Source: Zygnema cylindricum
Taxonomy: Eukaryota; Streptophyta; Zygnematophyceae; Zygnematales; Zygnemataceae
Reading direction: 5' to 3'
Assembly: GCA_037447655.1 (NCBI GenBank)
Contig: JBBHKE010002853.1
Location: forward strand, 260,223-280,222
DNA length: 20,000 bases
Within the stretch, counting starts at the first letter, position 1. Each line of letters starts with the position of its first letter. This document shows, piece after piece, positions 1 through 8,784 of the stretch. The notes below the pieces were generated by a model. The model ran no database searches. It was not told the DNA's origin and was given only the letters and a program-made list of their open reading frames with translations. Both the position numbers and the translations under genes were made by a program.

Positions 1-287
1 TCATGTCAATGCATGCCAATTCAAATTTAAACTGCCAGTTAGGCAGCTTGTTGAAACTGAACCCTTTATAACATTGTTGGCCAATTTTTTCGCTGCGCCA
101 ACGCTTGCAGCTGGCAGTATTTTTTTGTTGTTAAGTGTGCCGGCCGGTTCCAAAGGCCCTTTGTTTTGACGCCGTTGGTGTACATTTATTTTCACAACGC
201 GTGTCAGTGAAAGACAGAAATGCGATGTGGCGCGTAGCATTAATCTCATTACTTTTTTAATCTCATTTTTTTCTCTTTTTTTATTAA
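1..287. repeat. Left arm of a perfect mirror repeat
   Basis: Read backwards base by base, without complementing, this stretch is identical to 359-645. Base i pairs with base 646-i; I compared it in ten-base blocks over the whole arm and found no mismatch. The identity still holds at base 1, so the arm probably continues outside the window. It is complex sequence of mixed composition, not a homopurine tract. The motif TTACTCTAAT, repeated in the spacer and right arm, appears here only reversed (TAATCTCATT), so I infer this arm is the reversed copy. An open frame on the minus strand (249 to the edge) resembles no family I know. Confidence 0.95.
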
Positions 288-358
288 ATACCTAAATAAA
301 TTAGAGTAAAATCACTCCTTGAAAAAGTTATATCACATAAATTAGAGTAAATTACTCT
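288..358. other. Spacer between the mirror arms
   Basis: AT-rich spacer of 71 bases. It holds a direct repeat (TAAATTAGAGTAAA, near 297 and 337). The decamer ATTAGAGTAA at 341-350 is followed after one base by its reverse complement at 352-361, a true inverted repeat that runs into the start of the right mirror arm. No gene is seen. Confidence 0.8.
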
Positions 359-645
359 AATTATTTTTTTCTCTTTTTTTACTCTAATTTTTTCATTACT
401 CTAATTACGATGCGCGGTGTAGCGTAAAGACAGAAAGTGACTGTGCGCAACACTTTTATTTACATGTGGTTGCCGCAGTTTTGTTTCCCGGAAACCTTGG
501 CCGGCCGTGTGAATTGTTGTTTTTTTATGACGGTCGACGTTCGCAACCGCGTCGCTTTTTTAACCGGTTGTTACAATATTTCCCAAGTCAAAGTTGTTCG
601 ACGGATTGACCGTCAAATTTAAACTTAACCGTACGTAACTGTACT
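359..645. repeat. Right arm of a perfect mirror repeat
   Basis: Exact base-by-base reversal of 1-287 on the same strand. It contains TTACTCTAAT-type motifs (352-361, 379-388, 396-405) in the same sense as the spacer, so this arm is probably the native sequence. A 61-codon frame (437-622) is open but unlike any family I know. Base 645 pairs with base 1, so the outer boundary cannot be seen. Confidence 0.95.
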
Positions 646-1157
646 AATATGTACTTAAAATGTACAGCAAAAGTTGTGCATGCGATTAGCAATTCCTTAA
701 ATTTATAAGATCATACGTATAAAACGCAACCGACATGGAATATCCCCACTACAGTACCTCTCTGTAACGTGGCCCACTGGTACAGTACTGTACTGCAGTT
801 ACTATTATGTCAGTTATTATGTCGGTGTTGTTCCTCCGTCAATCGCGCAAGCTCCACTAAAAATGTAAGTGCGCCACAATCTGACAAATATGTACAATCG
901 TCGCGTGATATTAACGGTTTGTACCTGAATTATCCGCTGGCTTCCATAACATTCAGTAGAATTTGGTGGATTTTTTGTACAACTTCATTTGTCAAAGTCA
1001 ACGATTTGTAATTTCCGTACATTTTTGTTTCACACGTGTTTCAATGACGTTTGGTCCTTAAATTGCTGAAATTCATCGGATCAAATTACGAAATCGTTTG
1101 CCATAAAGAAAAGAAAAACCGAAGAAGAAAAGCCAAATTTTCCACAAATACGAAGTC
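646..1157. other. Region upstream of the secreted-protein gene
   Basis: No supported gene. GTAC-containing words recur, and a short repeat of TTATTATGTC-like units lies at about 799-825. An open frame at 769-1011 (+) is hydrophobic but has no recognisable domain. The promoter of the gene starting at 1158 should lie here, but I see no convincing core promoter. Confidence 0.5.
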
Positions 1158-1305
1158 ATGGGGAAATCCGGGTTTTCAGGTAACATTTTCTTGGCGCTAG
1201 CTTGCGCCACGTGTCTTGTCTCTCTTTGTCCGCTAGCTCTCGCGGAAAGTGAGAATTCGACTCTTTCAAATGTCGTTTTTCGAGCGAAACCTCTCGCTTT
1301 ACGAG
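1158..1305 (+). CDS. Secreted protein exon 1 (signal peptide)
   Basis: ATG at 1158 opens a typical signal peptide ending LALA. The exon ends after the first base of a Gly codon, before donor GTACAA. An earlier donor (CAG|GTAACA near 1180) exists but would remove the signal peptide. Confidence 0.6.
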
Positions 1306-2386
1306 GTACAACTGGTTCCTCCTCGTCTTTTATTTCCCGCCTTTTTATTTTCAACACTATTTTGACATTGTTTGAAAATTGGTCTTTGACTCCACAACTA
1401 AGCTTTGTGGGTATTTTGTGGTTTATTTTTCCCGCCTTTTTATTTCAACATTATTGTCAACATTGTTTTCCACACTAATCTTCAATTGAACAACTAATGC
1501 TCGATATGTTTTGTGTGATTTTTGTCGTTTGCGTTTCAATCTAAGACTAATTGTATTGATATTTTGGTGAGCACCTCCTATCTGCATTTCGTTTTTTTTG
1601 TTTTTTTTATTTCCTTTTTTTGTACTCCCGGATTTTGATTTGTTCTATTTCTGTTTGTTTTTGTTTCATTTTTGTTTTTTTATTTCTTTTATTTCCACCG
1701 TTACTTGTTTCCGCCTTCGCTTGTTTTTATTAACATAGTATTGGTTTAACTTATTTCCGTTTTTTGTTTCTTTTATGCCCGTTTATATCCGCTTTAAATC
1801 GGTTCGTTTATTATTTTCCAGGCGGCTCATCGGCAAAAAAGCAAATCACGCAAACTGTAACAATGGGAACATGGATCTCAATCTGGCAAAAACCCCAATT
1901 TAAGGGGACCACTAGACGACAAAGAGCCGTACCCGGATGCCAAAATCTCCAATCTCCGTTTAAGGCGAATGTGCTGTCCATGAAAATAGAGTGGAACGTA
2001 AAAGATTCGTTTAAACTCCATTCTATGTGTAAAACTGTATTCTTTTGGACTGACCCCGATTGCTACGGATGGGGTACATACTGGACTGTTCCCGGAGATG
2101 TCGCCAATCCGAATAAATACGATTATCCTGTTGACTCAGAATCGTACGTTTCTTCTTGTATTTGAACTTTTTGTATTTGATCTTGTTGAATGTGATGTTG
2201 CTGAATTTAATTTTTATATAATTTTGGAAGCCACAAGTTTTGTTTGTTTTCTAATATTTATATATTTTTTTTTCTGGTCTATTTTATTCCAGGGAATTTA
2301 CTGAAGAATTCACAAAAATTTATGCAATTGAATGCGAATTGGGTGAGTATTCTACTTCCAAACTAATTTCTAAGATTAGCTACTGA
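1158..2386 (+). CDS. Small secreted protein, three exons
   Basis: Joining 1158-1305, 1822-2143 and 2293-2386 gives one frame of 187 codons plus stop. The N-terminus has a basic start (MGKSG), a hydrophobic core (residues 10-28) and a likely cleavage site after LALA, so the product should enter the secretory pathway. The mature part has four cysteines, in GCQNL, SMCK, PDCYGW and IECEL, enough for two disulfides, and aromatic-rich stretches (WTDPDCYGWGTYWTVPG). The Cys/Gly/aromatic pattern faintly recalls small secreted beta/gamma-crystallin-like proteins; this is only an impression. The introns have donors GTACAA and GTACGT and acceptors TTTTCCAG and TATTCCAG, and phases agree at both junctions. 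The function is unknown. Confidence 0.65.
1306..1821 (+). other. Intron 1 of the secreted-protein gene, with an internal duplication
   Basis: T-rich intron. A segment of about 43 bases starting TTTCCCGCCTTTTTATTT occurs twice (about 1334-1375 and 1428-1470), each time followed by CAACATTRTT-like sequence. This is a local duplication about 95 bases apart. Confidence 0.6.
1822..2143 (+). CDS. Secreted protein exon 2
   Basis: Begins after TTATTTTCCAG with GC, which completes the Gly codon split by intron 1. It carries most of the mature protein, including three of its four cysteines, and ends in phase 2 before the strong donor GTACGT. Confidence 0.65.
2293..2386 (+). CDS. Secreted protein exon 3
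   Basis: Follows acceptor TTTATTCCAG. Its first base completes a Ser codon, then the frame reads EFTEEFTKIYAIECEL and runs to TGA at 2384-2386. A GTGAGT at 2342 could be another donor, so the last 14 residues are less sure. Confidence 0.55.
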
Positions 2387-2864
2387 AGAAGTTGAGGAAA
2401 TTAAAGGTCAAAAAAAGAAATACACAAACTAGAAGGTCGAAAGAGAAAGACAAGTGAAGAGAGAAAAAAAGGAACACACGAAATGAGGTTTGTCGTCTGT
2501 ATTTGTCTTAGCTAATAATCTTTCCACAAGAAGACAAAGACCCTTTTAAGGGAAAAAGAAAAGCAAAACGAGTCTAGTAAAGGTGTGATCAAGAAAGTGA
2601 AAAGTGATCTTTTATCGACACAAAAAAGAGTCCGGTTTCCGTGTGAAGACATGTAAGCACAACAAATGGTTCCTAATTTTTCCAAGAGGAGTCTTCCATT
2701 GTACCAAAGGTATGTACAAAGAAAAAACAAGAAAGTATGGAGCGCTTATAGACTTAGGACTTAGCTTTGAGGACTAAAACAAGTAGAGGTCGATTAAACA
2801 TAGATTCAATTGGGAATTGCAATAAGTACAACCAGTGTCGATTGTTTTAGCAACTTTTTTTTTT

Positions 2865-3060
2865 AACCCAGTAATAATAATAGAAAATATAGTAATAGTA
2901 ATAGTGAAATAATAATGTTAATAATCATACTAGCAATACTCATAACAATAAAAGTAACAACAATAGCAATACCAAGAGTAATTCTTAATAATCGTAGCAT
3001 TAATAGTAATGATTAGAGGAATATTAAATTTTTATTAATAGTAGCAATAGTGTTATGCTA
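2865..3060. repeat. Degenerate AAT/AGT trinucleotide tract
   Basis: Imperfect runs of AATAAT, AGTAAT and AGCAAT words dominate this stretch. It is AT-rich simple sequence with no coding signature. Confidence 0.6.
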
Positions 3061-3549
3061 TATGTTTTACATTTAGTAGCTAATGTTATTGCAATCGTTA
3101 TTAATATCGCTTTTGTTATCATTGTTGTTATTGTATATTGTTATAATTCTTCAACTTGGTCTTTATCTATGTTGTATGTATTCAGTATTCGTAAGTGGTG
3201 ACTGGTATTACTATTATTTGTTTTATTATTCCTTTTATCGGTGTCTACAATAATAATCTTTCCGCTGCTTTCTCTGCTTAAGCATCGTTATAGGGCCGAT
3301 TTTTTGCGTTTCCAAAATAAGCAAAAACTCCTATTTTTAGTTCCGTCCCTGTTTTGTCAACCCTAAGTTAACGCTAATAATTTTATTTGCTTGATTGTTG
3401 ACGCTAATTGTTTTCGCGGTTCATAATGGTCGACGTCATTCAGACCAAAAAAAATATATATGAACACTAAATCAATCTTCATACTTATTATTTCGTAGCA
3501 GTAATGGCTATTCACAATTTAGTGAGTATCACTTAGAAGAACAACGAAA

Positions 3550-3845
3550 CTACATCACACTATATCATTTCTACATCATATGCACGATATCACTTCTCGT
3601 TACTACTATATCATCCTGTATTCTATCATTACTATGACATTGCTATATCATAGATAGGATATCTTTACTACACCGTATTGCAATATATTATTTCTATACC
3701 GTTGGGACATCAAATCGACGATATCATTACTAAATCATTTCTGTATCGTATTATACTTTATCATTACTTTGTCATTGCTATTCATACTGCACTATGCCAT
3801 TACTATGTTATTACTATGTTATTGCTATATCATACTGTACTATAT
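3550..3845. repeat. Degenerate TACTATATCAT-type tandem repeat
   Basis: Words such as CTATATCAT, CATTACTATG and TATTGCTATATCAT recur about every 12-20 bases. An open frame within it (3678-3944) is a by-product of the repeat. Confidence 0.55.
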
Positions 3846-4174
3846 CGAAAGAACTGGGCATGGTATATTTTTAATGTGCATTTGAAAAACGCATGTGTGT
3901 TTAAAACGCACCTAGTTTTTTCACCCAAAATAATCGATTTGTAAACTTGTTTAGGATTTAGTGTGAAAAGACTCCACACTTATCCACATTTTGTTGGTGA
4001 AAAGACTAATGCAATATTAAATTCTCCTTTTCCCGTCGATTTTATGTTTTGGTAACAATGCGTGACCATGTGTTTCTACAGGTGTTCTTTAATGCCCCAC
4101 AAAATCATCTGTCCCCTCGATTATTAGTTCTTATTTCTCGTTCTCACACCTTTTTTTTTGACTGATGTTAACAG

Positions 4175-4459
4175 CTAAAACAACACCATCCTTACCTCCA
4201 CCCCCACGTCCACGTTCACCTCCTCCTTACAAGGCACCATCTTTACCTCCACCCCCACGTCCACGTTCACCTCCTCCTTACAAGGCACCATCTTTACCTC
4301 CACCCCCACGTCCACGTTCACCTCCTCCTTGCAATCCTTGTGTTGCTGGCGCCTGTCCTCGTGACGCTTCGTGCTCCGCTCGGCAGTGTAAAGTAGTGTG
4401 CACGTGTAACACCAAAGGGTATATCGTCTCCAATGGAAAGTGTGTGGCGCCTCCAAATG
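4175..4459 (+). CDS. CAP gene exon: proline-rich repeat and EGF-like Cys stretch
   Basis: Follows acceptor GATGTTAACAG and opens in phase 1. It encodes three near-identical PPPPRPRSPPP units, then the pattern C-x2-C-x4-C-x5-C-x4-C-x3-C-x-C-x10-C, which resembles an EGF-like module. It ends one base into a codon before GTGAGA. The in-frame ATG at 4165 could be a start if transcription begins here, but it would give no signal peptide. Confidence 0.75.
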
Positions 4460-7297
4460 GTGAGAACCATTTCTCTCCCTCTCCCTCCTCCCCCTTTGCC
4501 TCTCTCTTTCTCAAATTTTAATTTTCCCACTCTCTCCCTTTTTTTAGTATTTCGTTCACTCTTCCTTTCTCTCTCTCGCCCTTGCTTTCCTTATTTCTAT
4601 ATCCTTTTCGCTCATTATTTTCTCTATTTCGCTCTCACATTTTTTTTTTTGCAACACTTGGCTTCTTGGCCTAGAGGGCAAAGTTGAAGTGAAGATGGTA
4701 TATTAAAGAATGCAAAATGTCTATGTATGACGACGAATTATAGTCGTACACTATGATTCCACAATGATGTGTTATAGACAGACAATGTAAGAATGGTGGC
4801 ATATGATAGCTATTCAATTTGTGTAAACATGAAGATGCTTGAAAGCCATGCAGTGACTGTCTTATAATGATGTGCAAAAGACATACAATGAAGGCTTGAT
4901 GGTTATATATAATGGACATACAAAGTATTTTTATATTGTGTTGTACAACAGATATACCATGCATACGTTTTGATCGCTTGAAATTGTTTGAAACTAGTTT
5001 TTGTTAAAAAAGTTTATGTTATAGTGCAATTCTACAGATTGTGTAGAGGAATAGCAACCTAAACTAAGCTAAATCACAAATTTCAACCATACAAATCTTG
5101 TGACTCTGTGTATTGTTCATATTAAATTGTAATAAGCTTTCAAAGCTTTCAAATGCTAAAATTAAAAGAATTTATAGTTTTTGATCTATAATTGACATAC
5201 ATTGGATGAGCATGACTACGAAAACTAGATCGGATGAAAGGGAGATAGATATGTGATGCTTGATGGAGATGCTACGCATATATGATGTTCGATGGCTGTA
5301 TATTGTATGATGTGTGACAAATTGAAGTGAGGAATAGCTTCGTTTTTGTGTTATGTGAAACATGTAGTAATTGAAGAGTTTTCTACACATCAACTGGCAA
5401 ATTGTAGTAAAAGAAAAAAGGTGGTTCTGTAAGGTGGGATGGTTGGTGAAAGGCAAGTACACCCTGACGTTTTGTGTTTTTGTGGTTTGATTCTTTTGCT
5501 TCAAAATATCAACTCAATTTGAAACAATTTAACACATCTCGAGGAAATCAAAAGGGTGTAAATCCTTTGTTTGTCTACTTGGTTTTACAGATTCGGGATG
5601 TCTTGCACCCCACAATGCTGCCAGGGCTGCGGTCGGAGTTTCAGGTCTCATATGGAACACCACTTGTGAGTTACAAAGGCCATGGTTGACCACTTATATA
5701 TATGTATGTTTTGGTGCGATCGAGCTCCTTTTCATTTTGTTTGTTAGACTAAAATATATATATAGTTGGGGCTGTTTCGCTTTTTTGAATGCGACTATCC
5801 ATCTTTGATTGCGTGTTGCTTTACAATGTTAGACAAACAACACTAATAAACATTTGACCATATGGATAGTAACATGACTTGATACATGGTTATCCGCGCC
5901 GAGATGACATCATAAAACTAACCTTCACATGAGGAAATAGCAAATTCATATGTGGCCTAAATATCACCATGAACATTAATGTATTGTGCATAGCCAATAT
6001 ACCATAAATAATGCCATTTCTCAACCATTTTGAATCGTAGAACTACGGGTTTTCATATCCACACCATTCAAAAGATGCCCATACCATACTTCCCTTAAGA
6101 AATCAGTGCCAACGACTTCACTTTACCCACTTTACGCACTTTGTGGTTTTTACAGTGGTAGCTTCTGCTTTACAACGGGCAAACAAATTACGAGATAATT
6201 TAATCAAGAAAAATTGATATTTGATGGTTTCATATCCACACCTTTCAAAAGATGTCCATACCATAGTTCCCATAAGATTTTTTTACCAACAACTTAACCT
6301 TAACTTTACCCACTTTACCCACTTCTTTGTTTTTGCAGTGGTAGCTTCTGCTTTAAAATGGGCAAATACTTTACGAGATGATAATTGTGGGTTTTATCAT
6401 TCGGACAGTCCATATGGAGAAAACCTGTACGGATTGTGGGGGGGCATACCAACATGCGCTATGGCGGTTCAGTTGTGGGTAGATGAGAAAGCTTATTATG
6501 ACTACGAAAGTAACACATGCGCTTCCGGTGAATCGTGTGGTCACTACACGCAGGTCTCGTTCTCTCTCTCTTTCTTCTCTCTCTCGTCTATTTTCTATAT
6601 GAAAGACACGGAGAGGGGGAAAGCGGGTCTCACCCTCGCTTCACTCTCTCTCCCTCCCACTCTCCCTCTCTCTTACTCCCTCTCTCTCTACCTCTCCCTC
6701 TCTCTCTCTCTCTTCCCTTTTATCTCTCCCAGTTTCCGTGAATCACTCTTATATTGAGGCAACACGAACCCTAAAAAACCGTTTTCTAATCGTGATACAT
6801 TTGACACTTGCACACTGTCAATGTCAAGTACCAACCAGCTTTGCAACGATTTAATTTAAGAAACAATTCATCGCTTGAAAGTGGACACTTTTTTGTTAAA
6901 AAAGCTTATGTTATGGTGCAATTCTGCAGATTTGATTGTGTGGAGGAATACTAAACTAAACTAAACTAAAATCACAAGATTTCAACCATAAAAATATCGT
7001 GACTCTGTGTACTCTTCATATTAAAACACCAACAATCTTTCAAAGCTTTTAAATGCTAAAATTAATGGGCAAATTAAGTACGAAAATTAAAATTACGCAA
7101 ATTAAAATTACTTAAATTGATGAGCCTGCCCTATATTATTGGAAAGCAGTTGCTATTCTGTCTTTTTGCAGATTGTGTGGAGGGATACCAAACGGGTGGG
7201 ATGTGCGAGATCAACTTGTAGTGTCAAAGATGGTATTTATCTTTGGGTATGTCAGTACGATCCTCCTGGGAATTGGGACGGCGAAAAGCCCTACTAA
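4175..7297 (+). CDS. CAP/PR-1 domain protein with proline-rich and Cys-rich N-terminal parts (5' partial)
   Basis: Joining 4175-4459, 5591-5665, 6339-6553 and 7172-7297 gives one continuous frame; phases 1, 1 and 0 agree at the three junctions. The order is: three 17-residue proline-rich units (SLPPPPRPRSPPPYKAP), an EGF-like Cys-rich stretch with eight cysteines, then a complete CAP domain. CAP landmarks are PHNAARAAVGV (conserved His), YGENLY (conserved Glu), GHYTQIVW (CAP1 signature), CARSTC and PPGNWDGEKPY (CAP2 signature and usual end). PR-1-like CAP proteins are secreted and some bind sterols or lipids; the proline-rich part suggests wall or matrix attachment (inference). Intron 3 of the domain falls exactly between HYTQ and IVW. 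No signal peptide is seen because the first exon is upstream and not found. CAP homology is very sure; the role is not. Confidence 0.88.
4185..4337 (+). repeat. 51-bp coding tandem repeat, three units
   Basis: Three nearly identical 51-bp units encode the 17-residue proline-rich motif. The first two units end PPPYKAP; the third ends PPPCNPC and passes into the Cys-rich part. Very low divergence suggests recent expansion or homogenisation. Confidence 0.9.
4460..5590 (+). other. CAP intron 1
   Basis: Begins GTGAGA, followed by a CT-rich tract (about 4470-4620), then AT-rich sequence. About 4970-5166 is a copy of sequence found in intron 3 (6868-7064) and contains a look-alike of the exon 4 acceptor (CTACAG|ATTGTGTAGAGGA). 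Confidence 0.7.
5591..5665 (+). CDS. CAP gene exon 2: start of the CAP domain
   Basis: Follows GGTTTTACAG and ends before GTGAGT. It encodes CLAPHNAARAAVGVSGLIWN, the first helix of a CAP domain, with the conserved His of the HN motif. It joins in phase to both neighbours. Confidence 0.85.
5666..6338 (+). other. CAP intron 2, with a duplicate of the next exon's start
   Basis: About 6048-6208 is a diverged copy of 6224-6393. The copied segment covers the intron end, an intact acceptor (TTTTTACAG at 6153-6161) and the first codons of exon 3. The copy reads VASALQRANKLRDN and then meets a stop codon, so it is a decoy exon start. Confidence 0.8.
6339..6553 (+). CDS. CAP gene exon 3: CAP core
   Basis: Follows TTTTTGCAG. 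It encodes LVASALKWANTLRDDNCGFY, then SPYGENLYGLW with the conserved Glu, AVQLWVDEKAYYDY, and ends SGESCGHYTQ at CAG|GTCTCG. This is the central part of a PR-1-type CAP domain. Confidence 0.9.
6554..7171 (+). other. CAP intron 3
   Basis: Starts at the donor, directly followed by a CT tract (to about 6740). About 6868-7064 repeats the intron 1 segment 4970-5166, including CTGCAG followed by ATTGTGTGGAGGAATA, a look-alike of exon 4's start. Confidence 0.7.
7172..7297 (+). CDS. CAP gene exon 4: CAP C-terminus
   Basis: Follows TCTTTTTGCAG. It reads IVWRDTKRVGCARSTC, then GIYLWVCQYDPPGNWDGEKP and Tyr, and stops at TAA 7295-7297. The CAP2 signature and the typical PR-1 ending are intact. The long open frame starting at 7173 is a different, non-coding frame. 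Confidence 0.92.
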   Translation: MVWRDTKRVGCARSTCSVKDGIYLWVCQYDPPGNWDGEKPY

Positions 7298-7441
7298 ACG
7301 ACAAAAGAGGGTCAAGATTTCTCGGATGGTGTCCTTACATTTTGTCTGTTGTGATGATAAGAAATCCCTATTAGACGATAAAGGACGGTGGATGTTTCTT
7401 GGATGGTGGCCATACATTTTGTCTCTTGTGATAGTAACATG
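7289..7441 (+). repeat. About 75-bp tandem repeat spanning the CAP stop codon
   Basis: Two diverged units, about 7289-7366 and 7367-7441. Each contains CCYTA(C/T)TAAACGA-like sequence, TTTCTYGGATGGTGK and TACATTTTGTCT. The first unit includes the CAP stop codon and the second is in the 3' UTR, so the 3' end of the last exon has been duplicated. Confidence 0.75.
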
Positions 7442-8279
7442 CTTTAGAAGTGAAGTGGGAATGTTTCCCACTTCATCGCCCAGGAAAGGGAGGGAAAAGG
7501 GAGGGAAAAGGGAGGAAAAAGGGAGAGAAAAGGGAGGAAAAATGAGGGAGGGAAAAGGGAGGAAAAAGGGAGGGAAAACGAGGGAGGAGAGGGAGCAAAA
7601 AAAGAGGGAAAAAGGAGGGAAAAGGGAGGAGGGTCGGGCAGTAAATCTCCTAAAATTTAGGAAAAAATTGAAGGGAATATATTTCTTTAAATTATTTCCA
7701 TTTATGGTTCATGTACTTTTTGATTTTTTTTTAATGACTATAATGTGCTTTTTACCGCCTTGGTTTACAAAAGTTACAAAACCCAAAAATCTTTCAAGTT
7801 ACTCACTTAGGCACAAAGTCTCTTGAAAGTAGGGAAGACTTTGTAGTTTAACTTTTTACTTTGTCCTTTTACTTTTTCCTTTTACTTTGTCTTTTGAACT
7901 TGTACTTTTTTTTGTACTGATATGACTTTTCAATTTATTCCATTTATGGGCGTTTTTTTTGAATAAAAAGGATACTTTTTTACTTTTTTTTTGAGTGATA
8001 TTAAATTCTTGTTATTGTATGTCAAAAGGATTGTGACATTTCTGTGATAGATAATTTTGCACAAAAAGATATGTATATACAAAAAAAAAAATATTCGATG
8101 ATTTATATTTGATATTTTTGATGATATTTGTCGTTTTTGCAAAAATATTGCAACTGTGAAAAAAATAATCTTAAAATATTTACTATATTGACTTATCAAG
8201 TATAAATAGATTTTAATCTTTTATTAAATAAATTAGAGATTATTATTATAGATTAAAATTCCGTCGCCGATAACAGACT
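7442..8279. other. Region without a supported gene, including a polypurine tract
   Basis: A GGGAGGGAAAA-type polypurine tract fills about 7485-7635. The rest is AT-rich with homopolymers. I see no exon of either neighbouring gene. Confidence 0.6.
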
Positions 8280-8650
8280 CTGTCATAGCCTCTCCTTCTC
8301 GCTCTCCCTCTCCCTCTACCTCTCCCTTCCTCTCTCTCTCTCACTCTCCCTCTCGCTATCCCTCTCCCTCTCACGCTACTCCGTTGCCGAAAGCCTTTCC
8401 CTCCCCCCTCTCCCTTCCCCACTTCTCCCACTCCCTCTCCCTCACTCTCAACGTCTCTCTACCAATGCGTCACCCTCATCCTCTCCTTGTCCTTCTGCCC
8501 CTACCTCTCCCTCTCCCTTTTCTACACCCTCCTCCTCATCCCCTCTCTCTCTCATCCCCTCTCCCTTGTCTTCCCCTTCTTCTCCCACTCCCTCTTCCAT
8601 TCCCTGGCCTGCTTCTCTGATTCTCCCTGTCCAACTCCCTCTCCCTCTCT
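8280..8650. repeat. Long CTCTCCCTC polypyrimidine tract
   Basis: Nearly pure CT sequence on the + strand over about 370 bases, with rare A or G. Open frames on both strands arise only because such tracts lack stop codons. Confidence 0.85.
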
Positions 8651-8659
8651 CCAACTATC

Positions 8660-8715
8660 CAGTCCGGCACCATTCCCTATATCTCCCTGATACCTGCGAG
8701 GTGGAGGCTTTCACC
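8660..8715 (-). repeat. Diverged copy of the DNA2 exon P 3' end
   Basis: Resembles the repeat unit at 10152-10215: CCTATATCTCCCTGATAC followed by TGCGAGGTGGAGGCTTTCAC corresponds to CCGTATCTCCCCCACACGTG and CCAGGGGGAGGCTT. It is the most decayed member of the array. Confidence 0.5.
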
Positions 8716-8779
8716 CCCCTCTCCCTCCCTCCCCCTTCCCCAGCCCCTCTCCCTCTCCTCTCCCTCCCTCTCTCACCTC

Positions 8780-8784
8780 CACTA
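8780..8784. repeat. Target-site duplication, left
   Basis: CACTA, matching 9853-9857 on the other side of the inserted element. Confidence 0.75.

Larger units (their letters stand above)
2387..4174. other. AT-rich region without a supported gene
   Basis: Nothing coding is convincing over 1.8 kb. It contains degenerate AATAGTAAT-type trinucleotide runs (about 2865-3060) and CTATATCAT/TTACTAT-type runs (about 3550-3845). The first exon of the CAP gene, with its signal peptide, should lie here but I could not identify it. Confidence 0.6.

Noticed and set aside
437-622. Small gene of 61 codons
   Set aside because: No family resemblance or splice context, and it lies wholly inside a mirror arm.
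1-645. Inverted repeat or fold-back (MITE-like) element
   Set aside because: The arms looked like terminal inverted repeats at first. Base-by-base comparison shows they match by reversal without complement, so they cannot pair as a hairpin.
769-1011. Small membrane or secreted protein of 80 codons
   Set aside because: Hydrophobic start, but no conserved feature and no matching exon downstream.
7173-7826. 217-codon open frame on the + strand
   Set aside because: It is in a different frame from CAP exon 4 over 7172-7297 and continues through a purine tract, which lacks stop codons by nature.
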